Shown piece by piece: positions 1 through 4,540 of a stretch of DNA of 6,794 bases; positions within the stretch are counted from its first letter, which is position 1; every line of letters begins with the position of its first letter. The DNA is from Solirubrobacterales bacterium (GTDB lineage: Bacteria; Actinomycetota; Thermoleophilia; Solirubrobacterales; Solirubrobacteraceae): the NCBI GenBank assembly GCA_025964065.1, contig JAOPZO010000050.1:1-6794 (forward strand), read 5' to 3'. The notes under the pieces are model-generated. The model ran no database searches, was not told where the DNA came from, and saw only the letters and a program-made list of their open reading frames with translations. A program made the translations under genes and the position numbers.

Positions 1-819
1 GGCGCCGCCGCCCGCGCCCCCGAGCCCCAGCAGCTTCGCGAGGAGCCCGGCGCTCCACGGGCTCCCGCCGAGCGCGGCGAACCCCTCGCGGACGGTGCGC
101 AGCCGGGCGCGGTACTCCGTGCAGCCCGAGCACTCGCGCAGGTGGCGACGAGCGCGGGCGTTCATGCGGACCCCGCGGTCGTGCGCGGCGGCGACGTCCA
201 GGCGGATGTCGACGCAGGCGGTGTCCCGGGCCTCCCGCGCCTCGGTCAGCCCGATGCGCGCGCGCACCAGGAGCGACTTCACGGACGGGATGGTGACCCC
301 GAGCGCGTCCGCGAGCTCGACGTAGGTGAGCCCCTCGAGCTCCCGCATCAGCAGGGCGGAGCGCTGCTGCTCGGGCAGCGCGCGGACGTCGGCCACGAGG
401 CGGCGCAGATCCTCCCGGCGCTGGAGGTCGGCGAGCGGGTCCGCGAGCGAGGAGAGGCTGTCGTAGAGCTCGCCCGTCGGCTGGTTCGCGGGGCGCCGGA
501 GGTGGTCGATGGAGCGGTTGTGGGCGACCCGGTAGAGCCAGGCGCGGAGCGTGACGGGCCGGTCGTCGGCCCGGAGCGCTCCGTAGGCGCGCAGGAACAC
601 GTCCTGCAGCGCGTCGTCGGCGTCGGAGCGCGAGCCCGCGAGCATCTGCCGCGTGTAGGCGAAGAGCCGCGCGCGGTAGCGGTCGTGGATGACCCGGAAC
701 GCGTCCTCGTTCCCGAGCCGGAAGAGCGCGACGAGCTGGTCGTCCGTGCGCAGCCGGAGGAGCCGGCCGCCGCGGGCGGCCGTCGTTCCTGGCGCTGAGG
801 GGAGAGAGGCCGCTTCCAT
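1..819 (-). CDS. ECF-like sigma-70 family RNA polymerase sigma factor with C-terminal zinc-finger-like extension (3' end outside window)
   Basis: The product would direct RNA polymerase core to a set of promoters. The frame is open from ATG at 819 to position 1 (273 codons, no stop), so the C-terminus is missing. Sigma region 2 spans about residues 38-109, with the DADDALQDVFLRAYGAL helix and RAWLYRVAHNRSIDHLRR. Region 4 spans about 137-190, with LPEQQRSALLMRELEGLTY and the helix-turn-helix VELADALGVTIPSVKSLLVRAR. Beyond region 4, where a plain ECF factor would end, there is C202, then H226-x3-C230-x2-C233 (HLRECSGC). This is the Cys...His-x3-Cys-x2-Cys pattern of zinc-binding anti-sigma domains. 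An Ala/Leu/Gly-rich tail follows. I infer that the tail restrains or senses for the sigma factor in cis. No separate anti-sigma gene is seen upstream; the downstream side lies outside the window. The start is chosen because it is the ATG that gives a normal N-terminus. No Shine-Dalgarno is visible, but a -10-like hexamer lies 12 nt upstream. The family call is secure; the regulon is unknown. Confidence 0.93.
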   Translation of the reverse strand, partial: MEAASLPSAPGTTAARGGRLLRLRTDDQLVALFRLGNEDAFRVIHDRYRARLFAYTRQMLAGSRSDADDALQDVFLRAYGALRADDRPVTLRAWLYRVAHNRSIDHLRRPANQPTGELYDSLSSLADPLADLQRREDLRRLVADVRALPEQQRSALLMRELEGLTYVELADALGVTIPSVKSLLVRARIGLTEAREARDTACVDIRLDVAAAHDRGVRMNARARRHLRECSGCTEYRARLRTVREGFAALGGSPWSAGLLAKLLGLGGAGGGA

Positions 820-831
820 GCCCGTCGACCG

Positions 832-861
832 ATGCTAACGGCGTCCACGGACGAGGGTTTC
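832..861 (-). promoter_or_regulatory. candidate promoter of the sigma factor gene, ECF-like
   Basis: Read on the minus strand, GAAAC (861-857) is followed by 16 nt and then CGTTA (840-836). This resembles ECF-type promoters with a GAAC/GAAAC -35 and a CGT-type -10. A second GAAAC lies 8 nt upstream (869-865). The same stretch also holds TAGCAT (837-832), a housekeeping-like -10, ending 12 nt before the ATG. Either reading puts the transcript start very near the start codon. Autoregulation by the encoded sigma factor is inference. Such short motifs occur by chance, so confidence is low. Confidence 0.33.
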
Positions 862-877
862 GGAGTTTCGTGCGCGT

Positions 878-1495
878 TCAGGCGAGTCCGTCGAGCAGGC
901 GCCCGACGACGGCCAGGAGGCGCTCCCGCCCGACGGCCCGCTCGACCGCGCACAGGTGGCGGTACAGCTCGGCCCGGAAGGGCGCGAGGAGCACGTGCGC
1001 GAGCACGTCGATGTCGAGCGCCGGGTCGAGCTCGCGCAGCAGGATCCGCACGTGCGTGTGGTAGGCCGGGTACGGGCCGCCGCCGAAGCGGGCGCCCGCC
1101 GGCATGGTGCGCTCGGCCTCGGCGATGAGGTCGCCGTGCTCGTCGAGGAACGCGCTGAACGCCGCGAAGAAGGCCTCGAGGCGCTCGCGCGGCGGAGCCC
1201 CAGGACCCAGGGGCGCCGGCCCGCGCAGGAACGCGTCCTGCAGCTGGGTGTCCTCGGCCTCGAGCAGCGCGAGGGCGAGCCCGGAGCGGTCCCCGAAGCG
1301 GCGGTAGAGCGTGCCCTTGCCGACCTCGGCGTCGGCGGCGATCTCGTCCATGGAGACGCACTCGACGCCGCGCTCGGCGAAGAGCCGCTTCGCCGCACAC
1401 AGGATCCGCTCGCGGTTGCGGGCGGCGTCGGAGCGCTCCGCCCGGCCCGCGGGCTGGAGGACGTGCAGCTCGATGGGGGCGCGGGGCTCGGGCAT
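878..1495 (-). CDS. TetR/AcrR family transcriptional regulator
   Basis: This is a 205-aa ligand-responsive DNA-binding protein, normally a dimeric repressor. The N-terminal TetR domain spans about residues 22-72. It begins SDAARNRERILCAAKRLFAERG, and the helix-turn-helix EIAADAEVGKGTLYRRFGD lies near 51-69. The rest (about 75-205) is a helical ligand-binding and dimerisation domain of normal length, with no recognisable ligand signature. The gene follows the FMN reductase on the same strand and is probably the third gene of the yceI operon. It may also have its own weak promoter, with TACGAT 14 nt before the ATG. Start choice: ATG at 1495 gives a typical N-terminus. A GTG at 1546, one base after the FMN reductase stop, would add 17 residues (SGSGRASAGLRSSPSA-like, low complexity) and would allow translational coupling, so it cannot be excluded. 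Its likely targets are the two palindromes upstream of yceI. The family call is very likely; the ligand is unknown. Confidence 0.92.
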   Translation of the reverse strand: MPEPRAPIELHVLQPAGRAERSDAARNRERILCAAKRLFAERGVECVSMDEIAADAEVGKGTLYRRFGDRSGLALALLEAEDTQLQDAFLRGPAPLGPGAPPRERLEAFFAAFSAFLDEHGDLIAEAERTMPAGARFGGGPYPAYHTHVRILLRELDPALDIDVLAHVLLAPFRAELYRHLCAVERAVGRERLLAVVGRLLDGLA

Positions 1496-1509
1496 GGCGG
1501 ACGGCGAGG

Positions 1510-1515
1510 ATCGTA
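1510..1515 (-). promoter_or_regulatory. candidate -10 element for the tetR-type gene
   Basis: TACGAT on the minus strand fits TANNNT and ends 14 nt before the ATG at 1495. No convincing -35 lies at normal spacing and no Shine-Dalgarno precedes the ATG. If used, it would give an almost leaderless mRNA for the regulator alone, in addition to read-through from yceI. The support is one short motif plus the same arrangement at two other genes in the window. Confidence 0.25.
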
Positions 1516-1547
1516 GACCCGCCGACGCCCTGCCGGAGCCGGACACG

Positions 1548-2105
1548 TCAAACCGCCACGGGAAGCTGCGCGGTCGCGGCCGCCACGAGCTCCTCGAGGA
1601 TGGAGCTCAGCTCCTCGCGGAGCTCGGGCGTGGCGAGCTGCCCGTCGTCGTCGAAGTGCTGCGGCGCCTGCCCCACGGGCAGTTCCCGGTCGAGCGGCTT
1701 CCCGCCGACGGCCTCGACGACCTTGCGGACCTCGGCCTGCGCCCAGACCGCGCCGAACAGGCCCGTGCTCGTGCCGACGACGGCCACGGGCTTGCCGCGC
1801 AGCGCGTTCGTCGCGCTCGGGCGGGAGACCCAGTCCAGCGCGTTCTTGAGCTGGCCCGGGATGGAGTGGTTGTACTCCGGGGTGGCGACGAGCACCGCGT
1901 CCGCGCGGGCGATCGCGTCACGCAGGAGCGTCACGGTCCCGTGCGGGTCGTGCTCGTCGTCCTCGTCGAAGGGCGGGATGGCCTTGAGCCCCTCGTGGAG
2001 GACCAGCTCCGCCCCGGACGGCAGCAGCTCGGCTGCCGCCCGGAGGAGGGTCGTGTTCCACGAGTCGGTCCGCAGGCTCCCGGAGATGGCCAGGATGCGG
2101 GTCAT
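1548..2105 (-). CDS. NAD(P)H-dependent FMN reductase (NADPH_dep_FMN_red / ChrR-like flavoprotein family)
   Basis: This 185-aa cytosolic flavodoxin-fold reductase would bind FMN and pass electrons from NAD(P)H to quinones, azo compounds, metal oxyanions or free flavin. The N-terminal beta strand and phosphate loop read MTRILAISGSLRTDSWNTTL (residues 1-20, GSLR plus N17). The family signature TPEYNHSIPGQLKNALDW lies at 75-92, and a third FMN-contact loop, GTSTGLFGAVWAQ, at 111-123. Length is typical and no transmembrane segment or signal peptide is seen. The ATG lies only 2 nt after the yceI TAG, so the pair is almost certainly cotranscribed and probably translationally coupled; the ribosome-binding signal would lie inside yceI and is weak. 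Members of this family carry names such as chrR, yieF or azoR-like, and sequence alone does not fix the substrate, so no symbol is given. With YceI and a TetR regulator as partners, I infer a redox or electrophile-stress role. Confidence 0.94.
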   Translation of the reverse strand: MTRILAISGSLRTDSWNTTLLRAAAELLPSGAELVLHEGLKAIPPFDEDDEHDPHGTVTLLRDAIARADAVLVATPEYNHSIPGQLKNALDWVSRPSATNALRGKPVAVVGTSTGLFGAVWAQAEVRKVVEAVGGKPLDRELPVGQAPQHFDDDGQLATPELREELSSILEELVAAATAQLPVAV

Positions 2106-2107
2106 GG

Positions 2108-2653
2108 CTAGGCGGCCTTCACGAAGAAGAGCTCGAGCTCGAGCTTGACCTCGTTGGCGAGCGCGAAGCCGCCCTTGGGGAGCGGGGCGTTCCAGTCCAG
2201 GCCGAACGCGGTGCGGTCGATCTTCGAGGTGACGGTGATGCCGACGCGCGTGTTGCCCATGAAGTCCTCGACCGGGCCGGAGAGCGAGCCCGTGCCGACG
2301 ACGCGCTGGGTGGAGCCCTTGATCGTGAGGTCGCCCTCGATCGTGATCTCCTCGCCCGCGGTGCTGAACGAGCTCGAGGTGAACGTGAGCTCGGGGTGGG
2401 TGGCGACGGCGAAGAAGTCGTCCGCCATGAGGTGACCCTTGAAGTCGGCGACGTCGATGTCGACCGACTCGACCTGGACCGTGCCCGTGAGGACCGACGT
2501 GCCGTCCTCCGCGCCCTCGAGCGTCGCGGTGAGATCGGTGAACTTGCTGCGGAAGGTCGTGACGCCCATGTACTTCACGGCGAAGGCGGCGGTGGAGTGG
2601 GCCGGGTCGAGGGTCCAGGTGCCGGCGAGGGGGGCGGTGGCGGTGGTGGACAT
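2108..2653 (-). CDS. YceI family protein (polyisoprenoid/lipid-binding lipocalin-like fold)
   Basis: This 181-aa protein is of the YceI family, beta-barrel proteins whose characterised members bind long isoprenoids such as quinone precursors. Family marks in order: WTLDPAHSTAAFAVKYMGVTT at about 13-33, a central HLMADDFFAVATHPELTF at 74-91, GDLTIKGSTQRV at 107-118, and the C-terminal SKIDRTAFGLDWN at 143-155. It ends in a strand, KLELELFF. There is no signal peptide, unlike periplasmic Gram-negative YceI, so a cytosolic location is inferred. The ATG at 2653 is chosen because the family domain begins within 12 residues; the frame stays open far upstream but that part is non-homologous shadow. 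Only a weak GAG-type ribosome site precedes it. It is the first gene of a tight operon with the FMN reductase (2-nt gap) and probably the TetR gene. Two palindromic sites upstream suggest TetR-type repression. Ligand assignment is inference from the family. Confidence 0.94.
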   Translation of the reverse strand: MSTTATAPLAGTWTLDPAHSTAAFAVKYMGVTTFRSKFTDLTATLEGAEDGTSVLTGTVQVESVDIDVADFKGHLMADDFFAVATHPELTFTSSSFSTAGEEITIEGDLTIKGSTQRVVGTGSLSGPVEDFMGNTRVGITVTSKIDRTAFGLDWNAPLPKGGFALANEVKLELELFFVKAA

Positions 2654-2679
2654 GCGTGGCTCGATTCTGTGGAGTGATT

Positions 2680-2693
2680 CGGACTGGAGTCCG
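2680..2693. promoter_or_regulatory. putative TetR-type operator O1 (proximal to yceI)
   Basis: CGGACTGGAGTCCG is a perfect inverted repeat (6-bp arms around GG). Its outer context (…GTCCGCTTGC) is shared with the palindrome at 2711-2728. It lies 27 bp upstream of the yceI ATG and just downstream of the predicted transcription start, where a bound repressor would block elongation or open-complex formation. Palindromes of about 14-18 bp are typical TetR-family sites. Assignment to the TetR protein encoded at 878-1495 is inference from operon context. Confidence 0.55.
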
Positions 2694-2705
2694 CTTGCGT
2701 TCCAC

Positions 2706-2733
2706 ACCATAGCGGACTTCGGTCCGCTTGCAA
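2706..2733 (-). promoter_or_regulatory. candidate promoter of the yceI-FMN reductase-tetR operon
   Basis: On the minus strand, TTGCAA (2733-2728) serves as -35, followed by a 16-nt spacer and TATGGT (2711-2706) as -10. Matches to the housekeeping consensus are 4 of 6 in each hexamer. Predicted initiation falls near 2699, giving a leader of about 45 nt before the ATG at 2653. The spacer is almost exactly filled by the palindrome 2711-2728, and the second palindrome lies at about +6 to +19. This makes the promoter and operator calls support each other. TTGCAA is self-complementary, so the direction rests on the -10. Confidence 0.5.
2711..2728. promoter_or_regulatory. putative TetR-type operator O2 (within the promoter spacer)
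   Basis: AGCGGACTTCGGTCCGCT is a perfect inverted repeat with 7-bp arms and a TTCG centre. Aligned by centre with the site at 2680-2693, the inner core is CGGACT-NN-RGTCCG in both, and both continue into CTTGC on the right side. The two centres are 33 bp apart, about three helical turns, so two dimers would sit on nearly the same face. It lies between the -35 and -10 hexamers of the yceI promoter. As RNA it could form a UUCG-capped hairpin, but with no gene end here an operator is the better reading. Confidence 0.6.
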
Positions 2734-2737
2734 GCGG
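2724..2737. repeat. palindrome overlapping operator O2
   Basis: CCGCTTGCAAGCGG is a perfect 14-bp palindrome. It shares the right arm of the 2711-2728 repeat and includes the TTGCAA used as the candidate -35. The CCGCTTG half-site thus occurs three times in 47 bp: near 2691-2697, at 2724-2730, and inverted at 2731-2737. It may be an extra low-affinity half-site or belong to a regulator of the divergent small gene at 2774. The symmetry is directly seen; the role is unknown. Confidence 0.4.
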
Positions 2738-2773
2738 TGGCCGTCCGTCCGCTCCGCCACCGATCATGGCGGC

Positions 2774-2941
2774 GTGCTGCTGCTCGCCCGCCTGACCTGC
2801 TCCGACCCCGAGTGCCCCGCCGACGCCGAGGAGGCCGTCGAGACGCTCGAGGAGCTCGAGGAGCTCGCCTGCGAGTGTGGCTGCACCTGGGAGCTGCTGG
2901 CGGTCTCCCTCGACGCGACGGAGGTCGCGGCGCTCGCCTGA
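2774..2941 (+). CDS. small Cys-rich hypothetical protein (55 aa), possible metal-binding
   Basis: This short frame starts with GTG at 2774, the only ATG/GTG/TTG in frame after the stop at 2675. It ends at TGA 2939-2941. Of its 55 sense codons 54 end in G or C, as in the neighbouring real genes. The product has the order: hydrophobic start VLLLARLTC; Cys9-x4-Cys14; an acidic Leu/Glu helix-like stretch at about 16-32 (AEEAVETLEELEELA); Cys33-x-Cys35-x-Cys37 (CECGC); and a hydrophobic strand-like end, WELLAVSL. Two Cys clusters flanking an acidic middle suggest a zinc-ribbon-like fold, but no characterised family is recognised. The LEELEEL part is encoded by a duplicated GAGGAGCTC. The gene is divergent from yceI across the operator region and could share its control. 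No good Shine-Dalgarno is seen (a GGCGG lies too close). It looks like a small hypothetical common in high-GC actinobacteria, from memory only. Confidence 0.62.
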   Translation: MLLLARLTCSDPECPADAEEAVETLEELEELACECGCTWELLAVSLDATEVAALA

Positions 2942-2984
2942 CGGCGGCGGTGGCCCGGTCGGCCGGGAGCTCCACGGGGCTGGC

Positions 2985-3018
2985 CCTCGTCCCCGGCGAA
3001 CCGCCACCCGGGACGAGG
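2985..3018 (+). terminator. candidate terminator hairpin after the small Cys-rich gene
   Basis: CCTCGTCCC (2985-2993) pairs perfectly with GGGACGAGG (3010-3018) around a 16-nt loop, with two further G-C pairs possible inside after one mismatch. It lies 43 nt after the TGA at 2941 and about 110 nt before the aldehyde dehydrogenase ATG. No T-run follows, so it would be a tract-less terminator or merely a leader hairpin. The rest of 2942-3131 shows only short GC-rich symmetry (for example GCCCGG/CCGGGC at 3029-3046) and no gene. Confidence 0.35.
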
Positions 3019-3097
3019 AAGCCGCCGCGCCCGGCACCGTCCGGGCCGGCGTACCGAGAGGGGGAGGGATGTCCTCCGCGGCGGGAGCGCTTCGCTG

Positions 3098-3103
3098 CAT
3101 ACT
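3098..3103 (+). promoter_or_regulatory. candidate -10 element of the aldehyde dehydrogenase gene
   Basis: CATACT matches 4 of 6 consensus -10 positions and sits in one of the few AT-containing spots of the intergenic stretch, just after TG at 3096-3097. It ends 28 nt before the ATG at 3132, leaving room for the Shine-Dalgarno at 3121-3127. No clear -35 is found 16-18 bp upstream. Confidence 0.3.
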
Positions 3104-3120
3104 CGGGCGAACGCACCAAC

Positions 3121-3127
3121 GAGGGAG
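3121..3127 (+). promoter_or_regulatory. ribosome binding site deciding the aldehyde dehydrogenase start
   Basis: GAGGGAG lies 4 nt before the ATG at 3132. It supports this start over the in-frame ATG at 3069, which would add 21 residues (MSSAAGALRCILGRTHQRGS...) not typical of the family. The upstream purine run at 3057-3068 would sit too close to the ATG at 3069. Confidence 0.55.
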
Positions 3128-3131
3128 CTGC

Positions 3132-4499
3132 ATGGCTGACTACGCGGTTGTCGACCCGGCGACGGGCGAGACCATCAGGGAGTACCCGACGATCTCCGAC
3201 GCGGAGCTCGAGACGGCGATCGGCCGCGTGCACGGCGCGCACCCGGCCTGGAGCGCCCGCGAGGTCGAGGAGCGCGCGGCGACCATCCGCCGCATCGGGG
3301 AGCTCCACCAGGAGCGCCGCCGGGAGCTCGCGGAGATCATCGTGCGCGAGATGGGCAAGCCGATCGAGCAGTCGCTCGGCGAGGTCGACTTCTGCGTCGC
3401 GATCTACGACTACTACGCGGACAACGCGGTCGCGCTGCTCGCGGACGAGCCCATCGAGCTGCTCGAGGGTGAGGGCTCGGCCCTCATCCGCCGGAGCTCC
3501 ATCGGGCCCCTGCTCGGGATCATGCCCTGGAACTACCCCTACTACCAGGTGGCCCGATTCGCCGGACCGAACCTCGTGATCGGCAACACCGTGCTGCTCA
3601 AGCACGCGCCGCAGTGCCCGGAGTCGGCGGCGGCGCTCGAGCGGCTCTACCGCGACGCGGGTGTCCCGGAGGACGTCTACGTCAACGTCTACGCCACGAA
3701 CGACCAGGTCGCCACGGTCATCGCCGATCCCCGCGTGCAGGCCGTCTCCCTGACGGGCTCGGGTCGTGCGGGCGCCGCGGTGGCGGAGATCGCGGGCCGC
3801 AACCTGAAGAAGGTCGTGCTCGAGCTCGGCGGCTCCGACCCGTTCCTCGTGCTCGGGGCGAAGGACCTCGACGCGGTGGTCGAGGCGGCCGTCGGCGGCC
3901 GCCTGGAGAACGCGGGCCAGGCCTGCAACGCGGCGAAGCGCTTCGTCGTCGTCGACGAGCTCTACGAGCCGTTCCTCGAGAAGTTCACCGCGGCCCTCAC
4001 GAACGTGCGGGCGGGCGACCCGACGTCGCCGGACACCGCGATGGGGCCGCTCTCCTCCACCGCCGCCGCGGAGCGCCTCGAGGAGCAGGTCAGGCAGGCG
4101 ACGGAGCACGGGGCGACGCTCGTCGCGGGCGGCGGCCGGGACGGGAACTTCTTCGAGGCGACCGTGCTCACGGACGTCGCGCCGGACAACCCCGCCTACC
4201 GCGAGGAGTTCTTCGGGCCGGTCGCGCAGGTGTTCCGGGTCGGCTCGGAGGAGGAGGCGGTGGCGCTCGCCAACGACACCCCGTACGGCCTGGGCTCCTA
4301 CGTCTTCACGGACGACCCCGACCAGGCGCTGCGCGTCGCGGACCGCATCGAGGCCGGGATGGTCTTCGTCAACGCGGTGGGCGCCGAGGGCGCCGAGCTG
4401 CCGTTCGGCGGCGTGAAGGGCTCGGGCTTCGGCCGCGAGCTCGGCCGCTACGGCGCCGACGAGTTCGTGAACAAGAAGCTCATCCGCGTCGTGGCGTAG
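3132..4499 (+). CDS. NAD(P)-dependent aldehyde dehydrogenase, succinate-semialdehyde dehydrogenase type
   Basis: This 455-aa cytosolic enzyme oxidises an aldehyde to its acid with NAD(P)+. The catalytic set is complete: N134 in MPWNYPYYQ, K157 in LLKHAP for cofactor binding, the GSGRAG nucleotide loop near 209-214, general base E231 in VLELGGSDPF, nucleophile C265 in ENAGQACNAAKRF, and E359 in EEFFGPVAQVF. The C-terminal PFGGVKGSGFGRELG is at 424-438. The start ADYAVVDPATGETI, the short length, and ELGGSDPF with CNAAKRF resemble succinate-semialdehyde dehydrogenases of the Sad/GabD1 group. That would place it in GABA or succinate-semialdehyde use. The substrate is not proven, and a broader medium-chain aldehyde role is possible. 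It lies 41 nt before a thiolase on the same strand and is probably cotranscribed with it, so it may serve a shared acyl-CoA or catabolic route (inference). The Shine-Dalgarno GAGGGAG supports this start. Confidence 0.96.
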   Translation: MADYAVVDPATGETIREYPTISDAELETAIGRVHGAHPAWSAREVEERAATIRRIGELHQERRRELAEIIVREMGKPIEQSLGEVDFCVAIYDYYADNAVALLADEPIELLEGEGSALIRRSSIGPLLGIMPWNYPYYQVARFAGPNLVIGNTVLLKHAPQCPESAAALERLYRDAGVPEDVYVNVYATNDQVATVIADPRVQAVSLTGSGRAGAAVAEIAGRNLKKVVLELGGSDPFLVLGAKDLDAVVEAAVGGRLENAGQACNAAKRFVVVDELYEPFLEKFTAALTNVRAGDPTSPDTAMGPLSSTAAAERLEEQVRQATEHGATLVAGGGRDGNFFEATVLTDVAPDNPAYREEFFGPVAQVFRVGSEEEAVALANDTPYGLGSYVFTDDPDQALRVADRIEAGMVFVNAVGAEGAELPFGGVKGSGFGRELGRYGADEFVNKKLIRVVA

Positions 4500-4507
4500 G
4501 AGCCCGC

Positions 4508-4540
4508 GGTGGCGCCGGACTCGTAGGATCCGGCGCCACC
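4508..4540 (+). repeat. perfect 12-bp inverted repeat abutting the thiolase start codon
   Basis: GGTGGCGCCGGA (4508-4519) and TCCGGCGCCACC (4529-4540) are exact reverse complements around a 9-nt loop. The right arm ends at the base before the thiolase ATG (4541). In an mRNA read through from the aldehyde dehydrogenase, this strong GC stem would occupy the thiolase initiation region. No T-run follows, so a classical intrinsic terminator is not supported, although partial attenuation is possible. The loop and the first base of the right arm carry TAGGAT, a -10-like hexamer. Confidence 0.6.
4524..4529 (+). promoter_or_regulatory. candidate -10 element for the thiolase gene
   Basis: TAGGAT matches the -10 consensus at 4 of 6 positions and ends 11 nt before the ATG. 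No Shine-Dalgarno is visible, so a transcript from here would be leaderless or have only a few leader bases. It would lack most of the hairpin present in read-through mRNA. No convincing -35 is found at 17-bp spacing. Confidence 0.35.

Noticed and set aside
142..1516. Several plus-strand frames and a 350-codon minus frame over the sigma and tetR genes
   Set aside because: They overlap recognisable minus-strand sigma and TetR domains in other frames and show no motifs of their own.
2396..2677. 93-codon plus frame opposite yceI
   Set aside because: Antisense to the YceI domain; a Gly/Val/Glu-rich shadow with no signature.
2711..2728. UUCG-capped hairpin read as a terminator
   Set aside because: No gene ends here on either strand and no T-run follows; its duplicate at 2680-2693 and promoter overlap fit an operator better.
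3069..3131. In-frame ATG extension of the aldehyde dehydrogenase
   Set aside because: The added 21 residues are not family-like, the purine run sits too close to that ATG, and GAGGGAG favours 3132.
1548..4109. 853-codon open frame on the minus strand
   Set aside because: Only its last 185 codons are the FMN reductase. The rest is antisense to yceI, the small Cys-rich gene and the aldehyde dehydrogenase, and has Arg/His-rich low-complexity composition typical of GC-rich shadow frames.
3614..4540. Upstream part of a 706-codon plus frame running into the thiolase
   Set aside because: It overlaps the aldehyde dehydrogenase in another frame and is Gly/Arg-rich without motifs. The family homology begins at the ATG at 4541.
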